Positions 34,050-45,566 of a DNA stretch of 64,000 bases are shown here, in pieces. The notes below the pieces were generated by a model. That model was not told where the DNA came from, made no database searches, and saw only the letters and a program-made list of their open reading frames with translations. This DNA is from Saururus chinensis. Its lineage: Eukaryota; Streptophyta; Magnoliopsida; Piperales; Saururaceae. The stretch covers positions 10,818,893 through 10,882,892 of the forward strand of contig CP141149.1 of NCBI GenBank assembly GCA_035235625.1, read 5' to 3'. Numbering within the stretch: the stretch's first letter is position 1; each line of letters opens with the position of its first letter. A program made the translations under genes and the position numbers.

Positions 34050-36821
34050 TCAACTAAGGGAAAGTCTATGATATCTCAGCTCATGAGGCGGCCAATGCTT
34101 CAACAGTGGTGGAAGGTATGCTTGTAATCATCCCCCACTATGATAGACTATTGTTTGATACTGGATCTTTTCTTTCATTTATTTCACAGCATTTTTCTCT
34201 TGAGCTTGATGTTGAGCATAATATGTTGTCTATTCCCTTGTGTGTGTCTACACCTTCATTTTCCCTTTGAGCAAAGAAATATCTTGAGAAGGTCTCTATG
34301 TTTATTAAGGAGCATGAGCTGTATGTTGATATGATTATCTTAACTATGATTGATTTTGATGTGATTTTAGCCATGGACATCATGTATGTGAATCATGTAC
34401 ATGTTGATTGTCATGGGAAAATGGTGGTGTTTGCCTTGCTAGATGTTAAGCCTTTCAACTTTTAGGGTGTGAGATGGTCTAGCAGCAAATTCTTAGTGTT
34501 TTCTGCTAAGACTAGAGAGTGTATAGATAGAGGGTGTGTAGCTTTTGTTGCAACCATCTTGGTGATGAGTGCAGAGTTACCTCCTCTTGAATCCATTCAG
34601 TTAGTGTCAGAGTTTGTGGATATGTATCCTAACGACTTGTCATGATTGCATCCTAAGATGGAGATCGAGTTCCATTTTGATTTTGTTCCGGGCACAAGTG
34701 CTATCTTGAAAGCCATATGACTAAGTTAACAATGAAGAATGAGAAGTTTGAGTGGAGTCAAGCATGTGAAGAATGCTTCCAAGAGTTGAAGAAGTGGTTG
34801 ACCTCAACTTCCATCTTGACTTTGCCTTCATGGAGTGGTGGATTTAAGATCTATAGTGATGCTTCACATAGAGGTTTGGGATGTGTACATATGCAGCATG
34901 GGAGAGTGGTAGCTTATGCATCTCATTAGCTTAGAGTGTATAAGCAAAAATATCCTACTCATGATTTGGAGTTAGTTGTCATGGTATTTACATTGATGAT
35001 TTTGCAGCACTATCTCTATAGTGAGAAATTTGAGGTATTCCTTGGCCACAAGAGCTTAAAGTATCTCTTCCCCAAAAGAGATTTGAACATGAGGCAAAGA
35101 AGATGGTTGGAGTTCCTCGAGGACTATGACTTCACTATCTCTTATCATCCCGGGAAAGCTAATGTTGTGATGGATGCCTTGAGTAGAAAATTGGCCACTT
35201 TGATAGCTTGTGTGCACGTTTAAGAATAACTCTTGCATGAGGAAGCCATTAAGCTTAAGCTAGAGTTAGCTATGGAGGATACACGTAGTTGGTTTACCAA
35301 TTTTTTCATAAGCTCTAGCTTGGTTGATGATGTCATGGAAGCTCAAAAGATTGATGAGGAGACCCAAGTGACAAAGACTAAGTTTAAAGAGGTGATCGAC
35401 TTTGAGGAGAGGTCTGATGGGATCTTGACTTATAGAGAACGGTTGTGTGTGCCAAACTCCATGGAGCTTAAGGAGTGTATTTTATTGGAGGCACACCATT
35501 CTAGGTTCTCCATCCACCAATGGGGAACCAAGATTACCATGACATAAAAAGACCTTTTGGTGGAGCATGTTGAAGAGAGATATTGTTTCCTTTGTGTCAA
35601 AGTGCCTTGTATCTCAGCAAGTTAAGACAAAGCATCGTCATCCAGGCAGTATGCTACAACCCCTTCCTATCCTGTAGTGGGAGTGGGAGAATGTAGCGAT
35701 GGATTTTGTTTCTAGACAGCTGAGATCGCCGAGTGGTAACGATACGGTGTGGGTCATTGTTGATAGACTCACCAAATCCACACATTTCCTTGCAATGAGG
35801 ATGACTACTTCCTTGGGTTGGCTGCCCTTTATGTGAAGGAGGTTGTGTGGTTTAATGGTGTTCCTGTGTCTATTGTTTCTAACCGCGATCCTCGCTTCAC
35901 TCTCGATTTCCTGCAGAGTTTCTAGGAGACCTTGGGTACAACGTTACATCTTTGCTCAGCCTATCACCCCTAGACCCATGGGCAATTGGAGAGGGCTATC
36001 TAGACTCTTGAGGATATGCTTTGGGAGTGTATACTTGAGTGGAAAGGTAGTTGGGAGCAGCACCTACCTTTGGTAGAGTTTGCATACAACAACTGTTATC
36101 AGGCGAGCATTAAGATGACACCTTTTGAGGCACTTTACGGGCATCCATGTGGGTTTCCCCTTTGCTAGATTGAGGTCAGAGAACATCTTCTTATTGGTCT
36201 TAATCTTGTGCAACAATTGGTGGAGAAGATCCATCTCATTCGGGAGAGGTTATAAATGGCACAAAATCAGCAAAAGAGCTATGCCGACAAGAGTGGCGAG
36301 ACCTAAAGTTTGATGTGGGTGATCATGTGTTCTTGAAAAACTCTCCTTACCATGGTGTTGTTCATTTTGGTAAGAAGGGAAAAGTATCTCCTTGATTTAT
36401 TTGAACCTCTAAAGTCCTTGAGCACATTGGCACTGTGGCATATCGGGTGGACCTACCTCTTTAGCTCGCGAGTATTCATAATGTGTTCAATGTTTCACTT
36501 CTTCGGAAGTACACGCCAGATCCATGCCATGTGTTAGAAATTGAATCCTTGGAGCTTAGGGAGGATCTATCCTATGTGGAGGTGCTGATGCGTATATGGG
36601 ACAAGAAGGAGAAGACCCTTAGATAGAAAGTGATCCCGTTGGTGAAAGTCTTATGGAGGATCACAATGTGGAAGAAGCCACGTGGGAGCAAGAAGACGAA
36701 GTGAAGGAGAATACCATCATCTTTTTACTACCGCTCAATAGAGAGTTTTGAGGAAAAAATTCATATAAGGTGGGTAGGATGTAAGATCTCTAACTTTAAC
36801 TTGGTTTAATGTATTAATTAA
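34050..36821 (+). mobile_element. Tekay/Del-type gypsy chromovirus, 3' half, decayed
   Basis: The plus strand reads RNase H (34717-35215: [54 protein letters not shown]), then integrase zinc-finger and core patterns (35233-36300) and the integrase tail. A purine-rich tract ends at about 36778 and a new LTR begins TGTAAGATCTCTAACTTT, cut off after ~43 bp by the mini-CACTA. Upstream, 34130-34640 reads a retropepsin-to-RT linker. Many breaks are present. Confidence 0.75.
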
Positions 36822-37193
36822 CATTACAAACAGTGACGCTAATAGTTTCTTATTAATGACGCAATCTAAAATGTCGCTAATAATCTATTGTTAGCAATGA
36901 TTGTGAGAGCGTTGCTAATAATAAGATTATTAGTGATGTTATGTAAAGTGTTGCTATTAATAGATTATTAGTGATATTTTTCAATGTGTTGCAAAATATC
37001 TAATATTAGCGACTAAAGGATAAAGCATTGCTAATATTATACTATTAGTGACACTTATAATGAGCAGTTGCGATGGGACTATTATCGACAATTTTATCGA
37101 CACTTTTTAAGCATCACTAATACCCATTAGCAATGCTTTTGGAACTATTAGCAACACTTAAAAGCGTTGCTAATAGTCCTTTTCTTTGTAGTG
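36822..37193. mobile_element. Mini-CACTA (372 bp, non-autonomous)
   Basis: Begins CATTACAAACAGTGACGC and ends CCTTTTCTTTGTAGTG; read from both ends the termini share CA(C/T)TACAAA. The body consists almost wholly of inverted TTAGCGACNCTTT / AAGCGTTGCTAATAG motifs. Flanking triplets are TAA and TAG, an imperfect 3-bp duplication. It belongs to the same repeat family as the array at 49.2-63.35 kb and stands between the gypsy LTR stub and the copia remains. Confidence 0.72.
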
Positions 37194-37194
37194 T

Positions 37195-39480
37195 AGTTAT
37201 GATATTGGGGCTTCAAAAGATCTGGTTTCATTTTCACAAGCCATAGAAAGTATTAATTCTAAAAAATAGATTAAAGCCATGAATGTTGAATTAAACTCAA
37301 TGGCCCAAAATGAAGTATGAGAACTCGTTGAATTGCCCAAAGGATGAAAGAAAGTGGGTTGCAAATGGATATTTAAGACCAAATATGACTCAAAGGGTAA
37401 TATAGAATGATCTAAAGCTCGACTGTGGCCAAAGGATTTACTCAAAAAGAAGGTTTTCATTATAAAGATACTTTTTCTCTTGTATCCAAAAAGGACTCAA
37501 TCATAATTATTTTAGCATTGGTTGCTCATTATGATTTAGATCTCCACGAAAAGGATGTGAAAATAGCTTTCTTGAATTAAAGTTTAGATAAAGAAGTCTT
37601 TATAGACCAACCTGAAGGATTCTCTATTGAAGTAAAAGAGCATTTAGAGTACAAACTTAAGAAATCAATTTATGGACTTAAGCAAACTTCCCGACAATGG
37701 TACCTTAAGTTTAATGATGTCATTACTTCCTTTAGATTTAAAGAAAACATTATTGATTAGTGTATTTATCTAAAGGTAAGTGGGAGTAAGTTCATATTTT
37801 TTTTTTGTACGTTGATGAGATATTAATTGCAAGTAATGACCTTTGATTATTGTATAAAACCAATGACTTTTTCTCTCAAAATTTCGAAACGAAAGATATG
37901 GGTGAGGCAAAATACGTGATTGGAATAGAAATATTTCAGAATTGTTCAAGTGGATTGTTGGGTTTGTCTCAAAAGGCCTATATAGAAAAAAATGTAGAAA
38001 GATTTGGAATAACAAGTGTTCATCAAGCCCAGTTCCCATTCAGAAAGGGGAAAACTAGACTTTATGCAATGTCAAAAAGAATATTTAGGAATGAAAAAGG
38101 ATGAAGGGAATTCCTTATTTGTTTGCAGTTGGAAGTTTAATCTATGCACAAACTTGTGAAGGCCATATATCAATTTTGTTACTGGTGTGCTAGGAAGATA
38201 CCAAAAGGACCTAGGATTTGATCATTGGAAAGCTTGAAAGAAAGTCATGAGGTACTTGTAAGGAACAAAATATCACATGCTCATATATAGAAGGTATGAA
38301 AATCTTGAGGTCAATGGCTACTCAAATTCTGATTTTGTTGGATGTGTCGGTGATCAAAAGTCCACATTTGGCTACTTATGTATGGTTGTTAGAGGTGTCA
38401 TATCATGGAAAAGAGGAAAATAATCTATCATAGCTTCATCTACTATGGTGGCTGGATTCATGGCATGCAATGAAGCCATACTTAATACTTTATGGTTACA
38501 GAATTATACTTCAGGGCTTAGAATTGATGACTCTATTCATTCGCCACTAAAAATTTATTGTGATAACTTCGCAACAATTATCTTCTCAAAAAATGACAAG
38601 TACTCTAAATGAGTAAAACACATGGAATTAAAGTTTCTTGTTGTTAAAGAAGTATAAAAACAAAGAGTGTTTATAGAGAAAATTAGTACTAACCTTATAA
38701 TTGAAGATCAAGACCTTTATTGAACATGCCAATAGAATTGGTCTTGAAAATAATCCATGATTTTAAACAGTTACTAATGTGATGGATTATGCTTTATTTA
38801 TGATGATGTTTACGATCTATTACATTTTGATATCAATAAAGTGTTTCTAATTCTCCTGTTTTAGTTATTATGTGCATTGATGTGAATGAATATATGTGTG
38901 TGTGTGTGACAGGATTCGTCTCAATTTATAGAGACATTATGCAGACTCTTATGATTTCCTCTTTTGAACAGTATATTCATAAGCTTTTAATATTGTGGTA
39001 CATGGAAGGGACCATGTCATTTAAAGACATTGAATTGCCATGACTCATATTAGTGATTTGTTTAATCATAATATTATGTAACCAATTTGAATGGATAATT
39101 GTGTGCACCTTATGCTATTTTGTTATACTATCATGATTAATTATCATTCAAACAAGGTGGGAGAATGTAAACAATTCCATTGTTTAATTAAGTGGTCCTA
39201 TATGATAATTAGAATTATAACATGATTAATTATCTTCTTTGTCATTGGTTCTCAATTGGGACGTTGTAACTACTTGATGGAAGTGGTTACTTAAGAAGAA
39301 ATTAGAGGAGAAGGTCATTTCTCCACCCAACAGACTAACCAGATGGTGCACAATCCATCTTAAGCAGAAAATCATCATTAGGGAAAGGACAAGGGAGAGA
39401 ATATTATCTTACGAAACTTCATCAACAAAGCATGGAACTAGGTACGTCGTATTATTGAAAACACAGTCGATAAAAAAAAG
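37195..39480 (+). mobile_element. Ty1/copia element, 3' half with part of an LTR
   Basis: Reverse transcriptase wording runs from 37205 (FEASKDLVSFSQAMES, then KWIFKTKYDSKGNIE, QPEGF, KKSIYGLKQTSRQWYLKFND) to 38100 (FETKDMGEAKYVIGIEI), followed by RNase H wording to about 38700. A polypurine tract (AAGGTGGGAGAA at about 39154-39165) is followed by an LTR beginning TGTAAACAATTCC, which runs to about 39480 where other DNA starts. Many breaks; the 5' half is missing. Confidence 0.75.
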
Positions 39481-40075
39481 AATGTTGGCCACAGCCGGCC
39501 AGATTTGGCACTATCGCATAATCCTAGATTTGGTCTGGCTGCTGACCGTAGCCAGCCCGTTGTGGCCAGATCTGGCCTACCCTTCGTGGCCAAATCTAGC
39601 CAGCAATAGCCAGATATGACTGCAGCCAATTTGGTTGAAGTCGGATCTGGTAGGCCATGACCCAGATCTGACCAGCCATGGCCAAATCTAGCTAGCCAAC
39701 AGCCAGATTCGGCCATGGCAGTTGGTCGTGGCTGACTATTTCCAAATCTGACCAGCCACACAGGTTGTCTACGACTAGCCAGATTCAATCGCATCCAGTC
39801 GATTAGATCCGGGGACGGCCAGATCTAGCTGGTCGAATGCCGGTGTGTTGGTAGCAGCTATCCGCAACAGCGAGGACAGGCCACTAGCACTGGTACCGGT
39901 GTCGACAATCAAACTTCACCGGAGAAGAAAAGGGAAGTAGGAAAAAAAAAAGAAAAAGTGAGAAAGAGGGGGAAGTGGTGTAAAGATGGGGGATGAGAGA
40001 GATTTTAATAAAAGAGGGTGGGGTAAAAGAGAAATGGGGGACACAAGGAAAAAATTGGGGTATGGATAGCCACAT
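39480..40075. mobile_element. Second, one-ended copy of the Mutator-like AGATCT family
   Basis: The stretch 39485-39835 is made of CCAGATCTGGC-, CCAAATCTAGC- and CCAGATTCGGC-like units, more decayed than the copy at 28.2 kb. The right end (about 40020-40075) reads inward AATGTGGCTATCCATACCCC and then TTGTGTCCCCC, matching the inverted end of the 27.9-kb element. The left inverted end was not found, so the copy is truncated. Confidence 0.6.
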
Positions 40076-40120
40076 TTAAAAAAACTGATTTATGATGTTA
40101 TGCAATATTAATTCCAACAT

Positions 40121-40475
40121 CAAAATCATGTCTAGTTTCATTCATAAACTTTTTTTTCTCAATTATCCTTTATTTAATGGATTTTCTATAAATCAAGAGA
40201 TTTGAAAGTTATAATTCTTTAAACTTGGTTCAAATGTGTCTCCCGTATCCAAATAAAAAATGACTGCCGCCAAAATCCGTTATTTTTCCATGAGCCCTTA
40301 ACCCAATATAAAAGAGCTGTCTATTTTGACTTATTTGGGGCTGAGTATAAACCTAAGAGACCTTATTGTACGAGATTTGCTCGAATGTGCAACAGTTTTT
40401 AAAATTATGGGATAATTAGTTTTAATTGTCAAATTAAACTCATGATTTAATTATGTGCTCTAGATTCTTGATTTC
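40121..40475. repeat. Dispersed repeat, copy 1
   Basis: About 355 bp that is clearly matched at 48747-49105: both begin CAAAATCATGTCTAGTTTCA and end near GATTCTTGATTT, sharing the ATTATGGGATAATTAGTTTTA block. Probably LTR-derived, but no ends were found. Confidence 0.65.
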
Positions 40476-42290
40476 TAATGTGGTCAGAATTTTGTTTTAA
40501 TCTATCATTTCTCAATATATTTTTTTGCAAAAATTAGAACTTTAAGTAGAGTCAAAATTAGGGTTTGGTCCAATTGACCCTTGACTTGTAATTTAATGTG
40601 GTCATATGTCAAGTATTTGCTTTATTTTGTGATCAAAACAATTTCATAAATGTGTTTAATCTTGATTCATGTTATATCTAAAAATTAGTTTCCGTAGATG
40701 AAGCATGAAGAAGACTCAAATTTTGTATTTTTACAAGTAATATTATAGGGTAAAGAAACTCACATGGGTGTGAAGATGAGTGATGGAGGAGTTTTGAATA
40801 AAGTTTCATAATTTTTTTAAATAGTACTAATTGGGAGTGTGATCGATCGACCACTTCTTTAATAAATCAATCAATTTAAGTAAATTCAAGAGAACCAAAA
40901 TAGCAAGTGATTGATAATTCTGTCAAACGATCGATTGCTCCTTACTGCAAGTACTTAAATTAGACCATTCAAATTTGATTTAGATTTTGAGATTGCGTGA
41001 AATTCCTTTTTGAACATGGGGGGTCTATAAAAAAGGGTTGAGAAAATGTGAAGAATGAGGAGAAGGCTTTAGAAATTATCTTTTTGCATTATTTATAGAA
41101 AAGTTATACTATAAAACCTTTGAGGGGCTAATTTTCTATTTTTTCTAAATGTAAGAACATATGTGTTAGATGTTAGGTTAATTGGATAATTTCTTTATCA
41201 AAATTATGTGAGAAACCTTAAGAATGTACTTAGTCTTAAATTATGATCAGATGTAGTTGTGGTTGAGTCATATTTCAAATTGACAGACTTAAGAAATAGA
41301 AGCAAACATGTTCTTTTGGCTAAAGATAGAAGACTAAATAATGTTTAAAGTTTTTGAAGCTTATTTAGATCACATTCGCATACCAAAATCACTTGGAAAA
41401 GTTTCAAAAGTGATTTCAATAGTTTCAAGTGGTTTTAGTGTAAAAGAGCAAAATTGTAATTATATAGTCAAAATGATCGATCGGCACTTCAATCTTCCTC
41501 GTGTAAAATGAACATGAGAGATATTGATCGATTACTCGAAGTACCATGTATTCAGAAAGCAATGAATGAGTGATTACTGTTTAAAATGAATGATCACTAT
41601 TAATTATACTGGCCATAAACAAGTCATTTCGAATTCAATTTCTTTTCTTGTTAAAGCCAAAGAACAAAATCGGTTTGGAGAACTATATAAAGGTCAAGAA
41701 ATGACGAATATGATGAGAGGAAAAGCTAGAGAAAATGAGAGAAGAAGGGTGAGACCTTTGCATATTGTTTTCCAAAAAAATTCACATGTTGCAACAAATC
41801 TCCAATGGGAGATTAAAGATTCCAAATGGTAAAAGTCAATACACCAAGAGAAACTTCTTGAAGGAAAGAAGAAGACAAGGACAAAGAAAGGAGAAAGAAA
41901 AGACTTGAAGGCCAATAATGACAAGAGTTTGTGAAGATCTAAACAAAAAAGTGTTTGTGTTAGAGTCAAAACAAAGGTTGGTGGTTTGTTTGTGTCAATG
42001 CAAATTGTCTTACTTACTAGTATTACAGTGATTTGGTTCCTTGTTGGAACTGCGATGGTTTCTTACCCGAGCTTGGGTTTTCCAAGTTAAAATTGTTGTG
42101 TGTGCATGTGCGATTTGAGAGAAGATTCATTTGTTTCCGCTTTATGAGAAACTTTTGTGCAAAGATCTATAAACTAAGGGCAATGTGGCGATCCACTAGG
42201 TTGAGTAGATGGATTTTAAACTCACACTCACATGTTGTCATAGGGTTGTAAGGTTCATGTGCCTCCATCATTTATGCTGTCCTCCACTGC
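40476..42290. other. Copia-LTR-like DNA, no gene seen
   Basis: A TATAAAAAAGGG box at about 41026 and, near 42065, the phrase CCCGAGCTTGGGTTTTCC, which is common near the 3' end of plant copia LTRs, suggest LTR debris. CGATCGATCG-like palindromes occur near 40852 and 41472. An 80-codon frame at 41590-41832 has no family. Ends and TSD were not found. Confidence 0.35.
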
Positions 42291-42291
42291 T

Positions 42292-42435
42292 GGTCTTGGG
42301 ACCCAATGTGGAGCACTCACTTGTGAGTATTCTCATAAAAGCTAAGCAATCCATAAATGCTAGCATGAGTCTTCAGTGCTCACTCGGTGTTTGTGGGAGC
42401 ACTCACATTTGAGTGTTCCACAGTGGATCCAAAGC
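42292..42435. mobile_element. Mutator-type MITE, 144 bp, copy A
   Basis: The left end contains GTGGAGCACTCACTTGTGAG and the right end, read inward, GTGGAACACTCAAATGTGAG, forming a foldback with arms of about 50 bp. Flanks TCCACTGCT (42283-42291) and TCCACCTCT (42436-42444) match at 7 of 9 positions, as for an old 9-bp target duplication. Copy B of exactly the same length is at 47082-47225. Confidence 0.75.
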
Positions 42436-42636
42436 TCCACCTCTACCTGTAAAACTTGCTTCTCCCTCCACAATTGCAGTGGATAGGTGTTCCTCGCTTC
42501 CATCCATGCAGGCAATTTTTTGTGAGTGCTTCACAGTGGATCCAAAGCTCCACCTCTACCTGTAAAACTTGCTTCTCCCTCCACAATTGCAGTGGATAGG
42601 TGTTCCTCGCTTCCATCCATGCAGGCAATTACTCAA
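42411..42636. repeat. 113-bp tandem duplication overlapping the MITE end
   Basis: Unit 1 starts at 42411 and unit 2 at 42524. About 100 bp, from CACAGTGGATCCAAAGCTCC to GCAGGCAATT, appears identical in both. Unit 2 includes a second copy of the last ~25 bp of the MITE, so the duplication came after the MITE. Confidence 0.88.
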
Positions 42637-42735
42637 AAAATCTCCATTAAATTGGCCTCTTCAAATTACTTCAACTGGAAAATGTAGATTCTTCCTATAT
42701 TATGGTGTCACGGGCTCCTTGGCCTTATCCTAGGT

Positions 42736-45200
42736 TGTAACATCTACAATTTTTGAAGAACCTTTTTAAAATATCTTTGTAGTAAAATTTAAGTGTGTTG
42801 AGTAGAGATCTGTGAGGCGAGCATAATGAGCCTAAGAACACCTAAATCGAACACTAGGGTCATGAGTTGTGGCCACGGGAAGAATACTATATAGGCGGGG
42901 CCCACTTAAAAAATGTGTAAAAAACCCATGTGGGGTCTAGTTTCGTAGGGCTTGTTGATACGAGCTTAACAATACTAAGAATGCTATATTTTGACTTCAA
43001 GGTAGGGAGATATGCTTATTTGAAAATTTGAATTTCAGTTTTCAAATAAAGACCAAAGAAATAAAAAATAAAATAATTTCAAATTTTTGCATCAGCCAGG
43101 ACGAGCCGCATGTGGTGGGCTCGCATCAGTATGGGAGAAGTATGAAAATTCATGCACTAGGACTGCATCGTTAATATCAGCAAAATTTCCCAATGGCAGC
43201 ATCGTCAAAACCAATATGGGGCAAGGTTGAATGATAACATCTTGCAGTTCAGCGAGATCGCCAACTGTGGAGGCTGTAACACCACTGTGAGTCAATGACA
43301 TCGCATCCAATGTTTGTGGGGACTGCCTGGACACTTCCATACCCACTCTGCCATCTAATAAGTTTCCTGGGGTTGGATGCAATAGGCCTGCACCCAGCTC
43401 GCAAGGCATGTGGAGTTCGTACATCAGCTTTGTGCAGCACGAGGGGGGCACCCACAATGCGCAGCAGCCACACGCTACCATGAGTAGGGGTGGCAACATG
43501 CTATGCATGTGCCACACATCATGTGGCATGCAGAACCGCCTCAAACACCTACAAAAGGTGTGTGACTCATTTGTTTTTTTAGTTTTTCCACTCCCAAACT
43601 CTTCAAACTTCATATTCCAATATCTAAACCATTTTAAGTCTAGTTTGGGTGGTTCAAGATATGTTTCCAGTTAAATCAAATGTGGTCTACACAATGGGAG
43701 GCTTGTTTTTAGGATTGGATGACTCTCAAAGGGTAAAATATTTCGTCCAATTAAGGGGTATCTTGTTTCTCACCTTCAAATTTATGAAGAAGATTCAGTG
43801 TGAGATTTTATCCTCATTCAAGACATAAGTGCTTACATGGGCTGTCTTATAAAGCTTATATATATAATTTTCATTAAGTACTTCAGTAATTTCCATGTAT
43901 GTTTTAAGATTGCCTCATACATTTGTTTTATCGATTGTTTCTCTTGAAGCAAATTATGAATTATACTATCTGATATATGTAATGTAGATAAAATCTACCT
44001 TTCCCATTATTTTAATTATACTTAGAGTATAGTAGGATTGAAAGACAGTTTTATGGAATTATTGAGTTGTCAAAAGGATTTGTGACATGCGTACAATCAT
44101 GTCAACCAAGTTACTAGGATGAGATAGAGAAGGGGAAATTGTCTTGTTGTAACGAGCAACCAACCCTATTGTTATAATCATTATCCATAATGCGGCCATG
44201 ACTTGTAGAGGCGAGGATAGGATTTTGACAGGTTAAACCACAAGGAAGGATGTTCTAAAAAAGAAAAACCATGTTTTGAGTCAGGGAATTCAAGAGTTAT
44301 TTGATTGTCTTTAGCTTTAACTTGGTAGACGTACCGACTGATAGAAATCTACAAATTAGCCGGTTTGGAATCAGATAAACAGTACACACATTAGCCTGGT
44401 GATCCCCGAATGAAGGGCAAGACCCCTAATTAGCCAGAATGAAAGGCACCTATCAAGGTTATGTGTGTTAGGGTAGAGAGTATCATAGGAAGACTCACTA
44501 ATCTATTGATCCCGGCGCCCTATAAGAACGAGTATCTCTTCTCTCCACAAGTACAAAGTGTTGTACGATGATTCGTGGAGTAAGAGGTGGCTACTTTGTA
44601 GCCGTAACAAAGTATATAGGATAGAGTAGGTGTTGGGACACTAGTAGTAAGCTTCGAGAGCTTACTAACCCTACTAGTATCTTTGATATGTAGGACGAAG
44701 CTCTAGGGTAGGTTTTGGGTTAGAGGTACTCCAAGTTTTTGAAAAGTATTATCTATTTACCTAATTGCTTTATTTCAAAACTGCATATGTTAAATTTATG
44801 TTTGATATAATAAATACTCCTACTGAGTATTTTAAAATACTTATCACCCCCAGACCTTGTAAGACCCGGTGAGGAATAGATTACGGGTAGAAAAGACTTG
44901 TGAGAAGATACCTTTTTGAGAGCTTCAAGAGGTTACTAAGAAACTACAACTATACCAATATGTCCTAAGTACTTTGTTTTACTTTTGTAGGCTTGAGAAG
45001 ACTTCTTTATATTTTTACCTGTGTGTTTGTACATAAACACTATATTTCTTGGGAAATGAACTATACTTTGTTATGTTTGTGACAAATTGTTTCCAGGTCG
45101 CAACTTGAACAAGTTCTGATTATAATTTTATTTTTCTTTGTAGTTTAAGAAAAATCTGTGTTGTGACATTGGCACTATGCCTTGTCCTTCTCGTGCTCAT
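42736..45200 (+). mobile_element. Gypsy LTR-like region
   Basis: Starts TGTAACATCTACAATTTTTG, like other chromovirus LTRs, and near 44815-44860 has the phrase ACTGAGTATTTTAAAATAC followed by TTATCACCCCC, also usual in such LTRs. A 173-codon frame on the minus strand (43092-43613) is the longest uninterrupted frame of the region but matches nothing I know. A palindromic CATGTGGCATG phrase occurs near 43509-43532. The right boundary and TSD are unknown. Confidence 0.35.
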
Positions 45201-45566
45201 GACTCATTGGTAATTCTATAATAGCTTTCCCTAGCTAGACTAGATGGTTCTCGCATGGTTGGCAAGATCCTTGTATGAGACAATTCTCATATAGGTCTTT
45301 CAATGTGAATCGCGATCAATGGCTGGCCTTTGGCACTCCCTAGAAGTTCTCTATAGGAGCTTGACTCGTTCTCGGATTCAACAACTCAAACCCAATTATC
45401 ACTTCATAAAAAAAAAATGTCTCTCTAATGCATATTACATGCACACAATCAAGGGCCTTGTTCATGGGAAAATGATATATGTACTCGGCATCTTTACACC
45501 CCTCCTTACACTGCTCACGTGGCACTCATCTTTTAGGTTTTGCCTCGCTAATCACCGTGAGCCCTC

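Noticed and set aside
43092-43613. 173-codon minus-strand frame
   Set aside because: No recognisable domain, unusual Cys/His/Met-rich composition, and location in LTR-like DNA; kept only as a remark.
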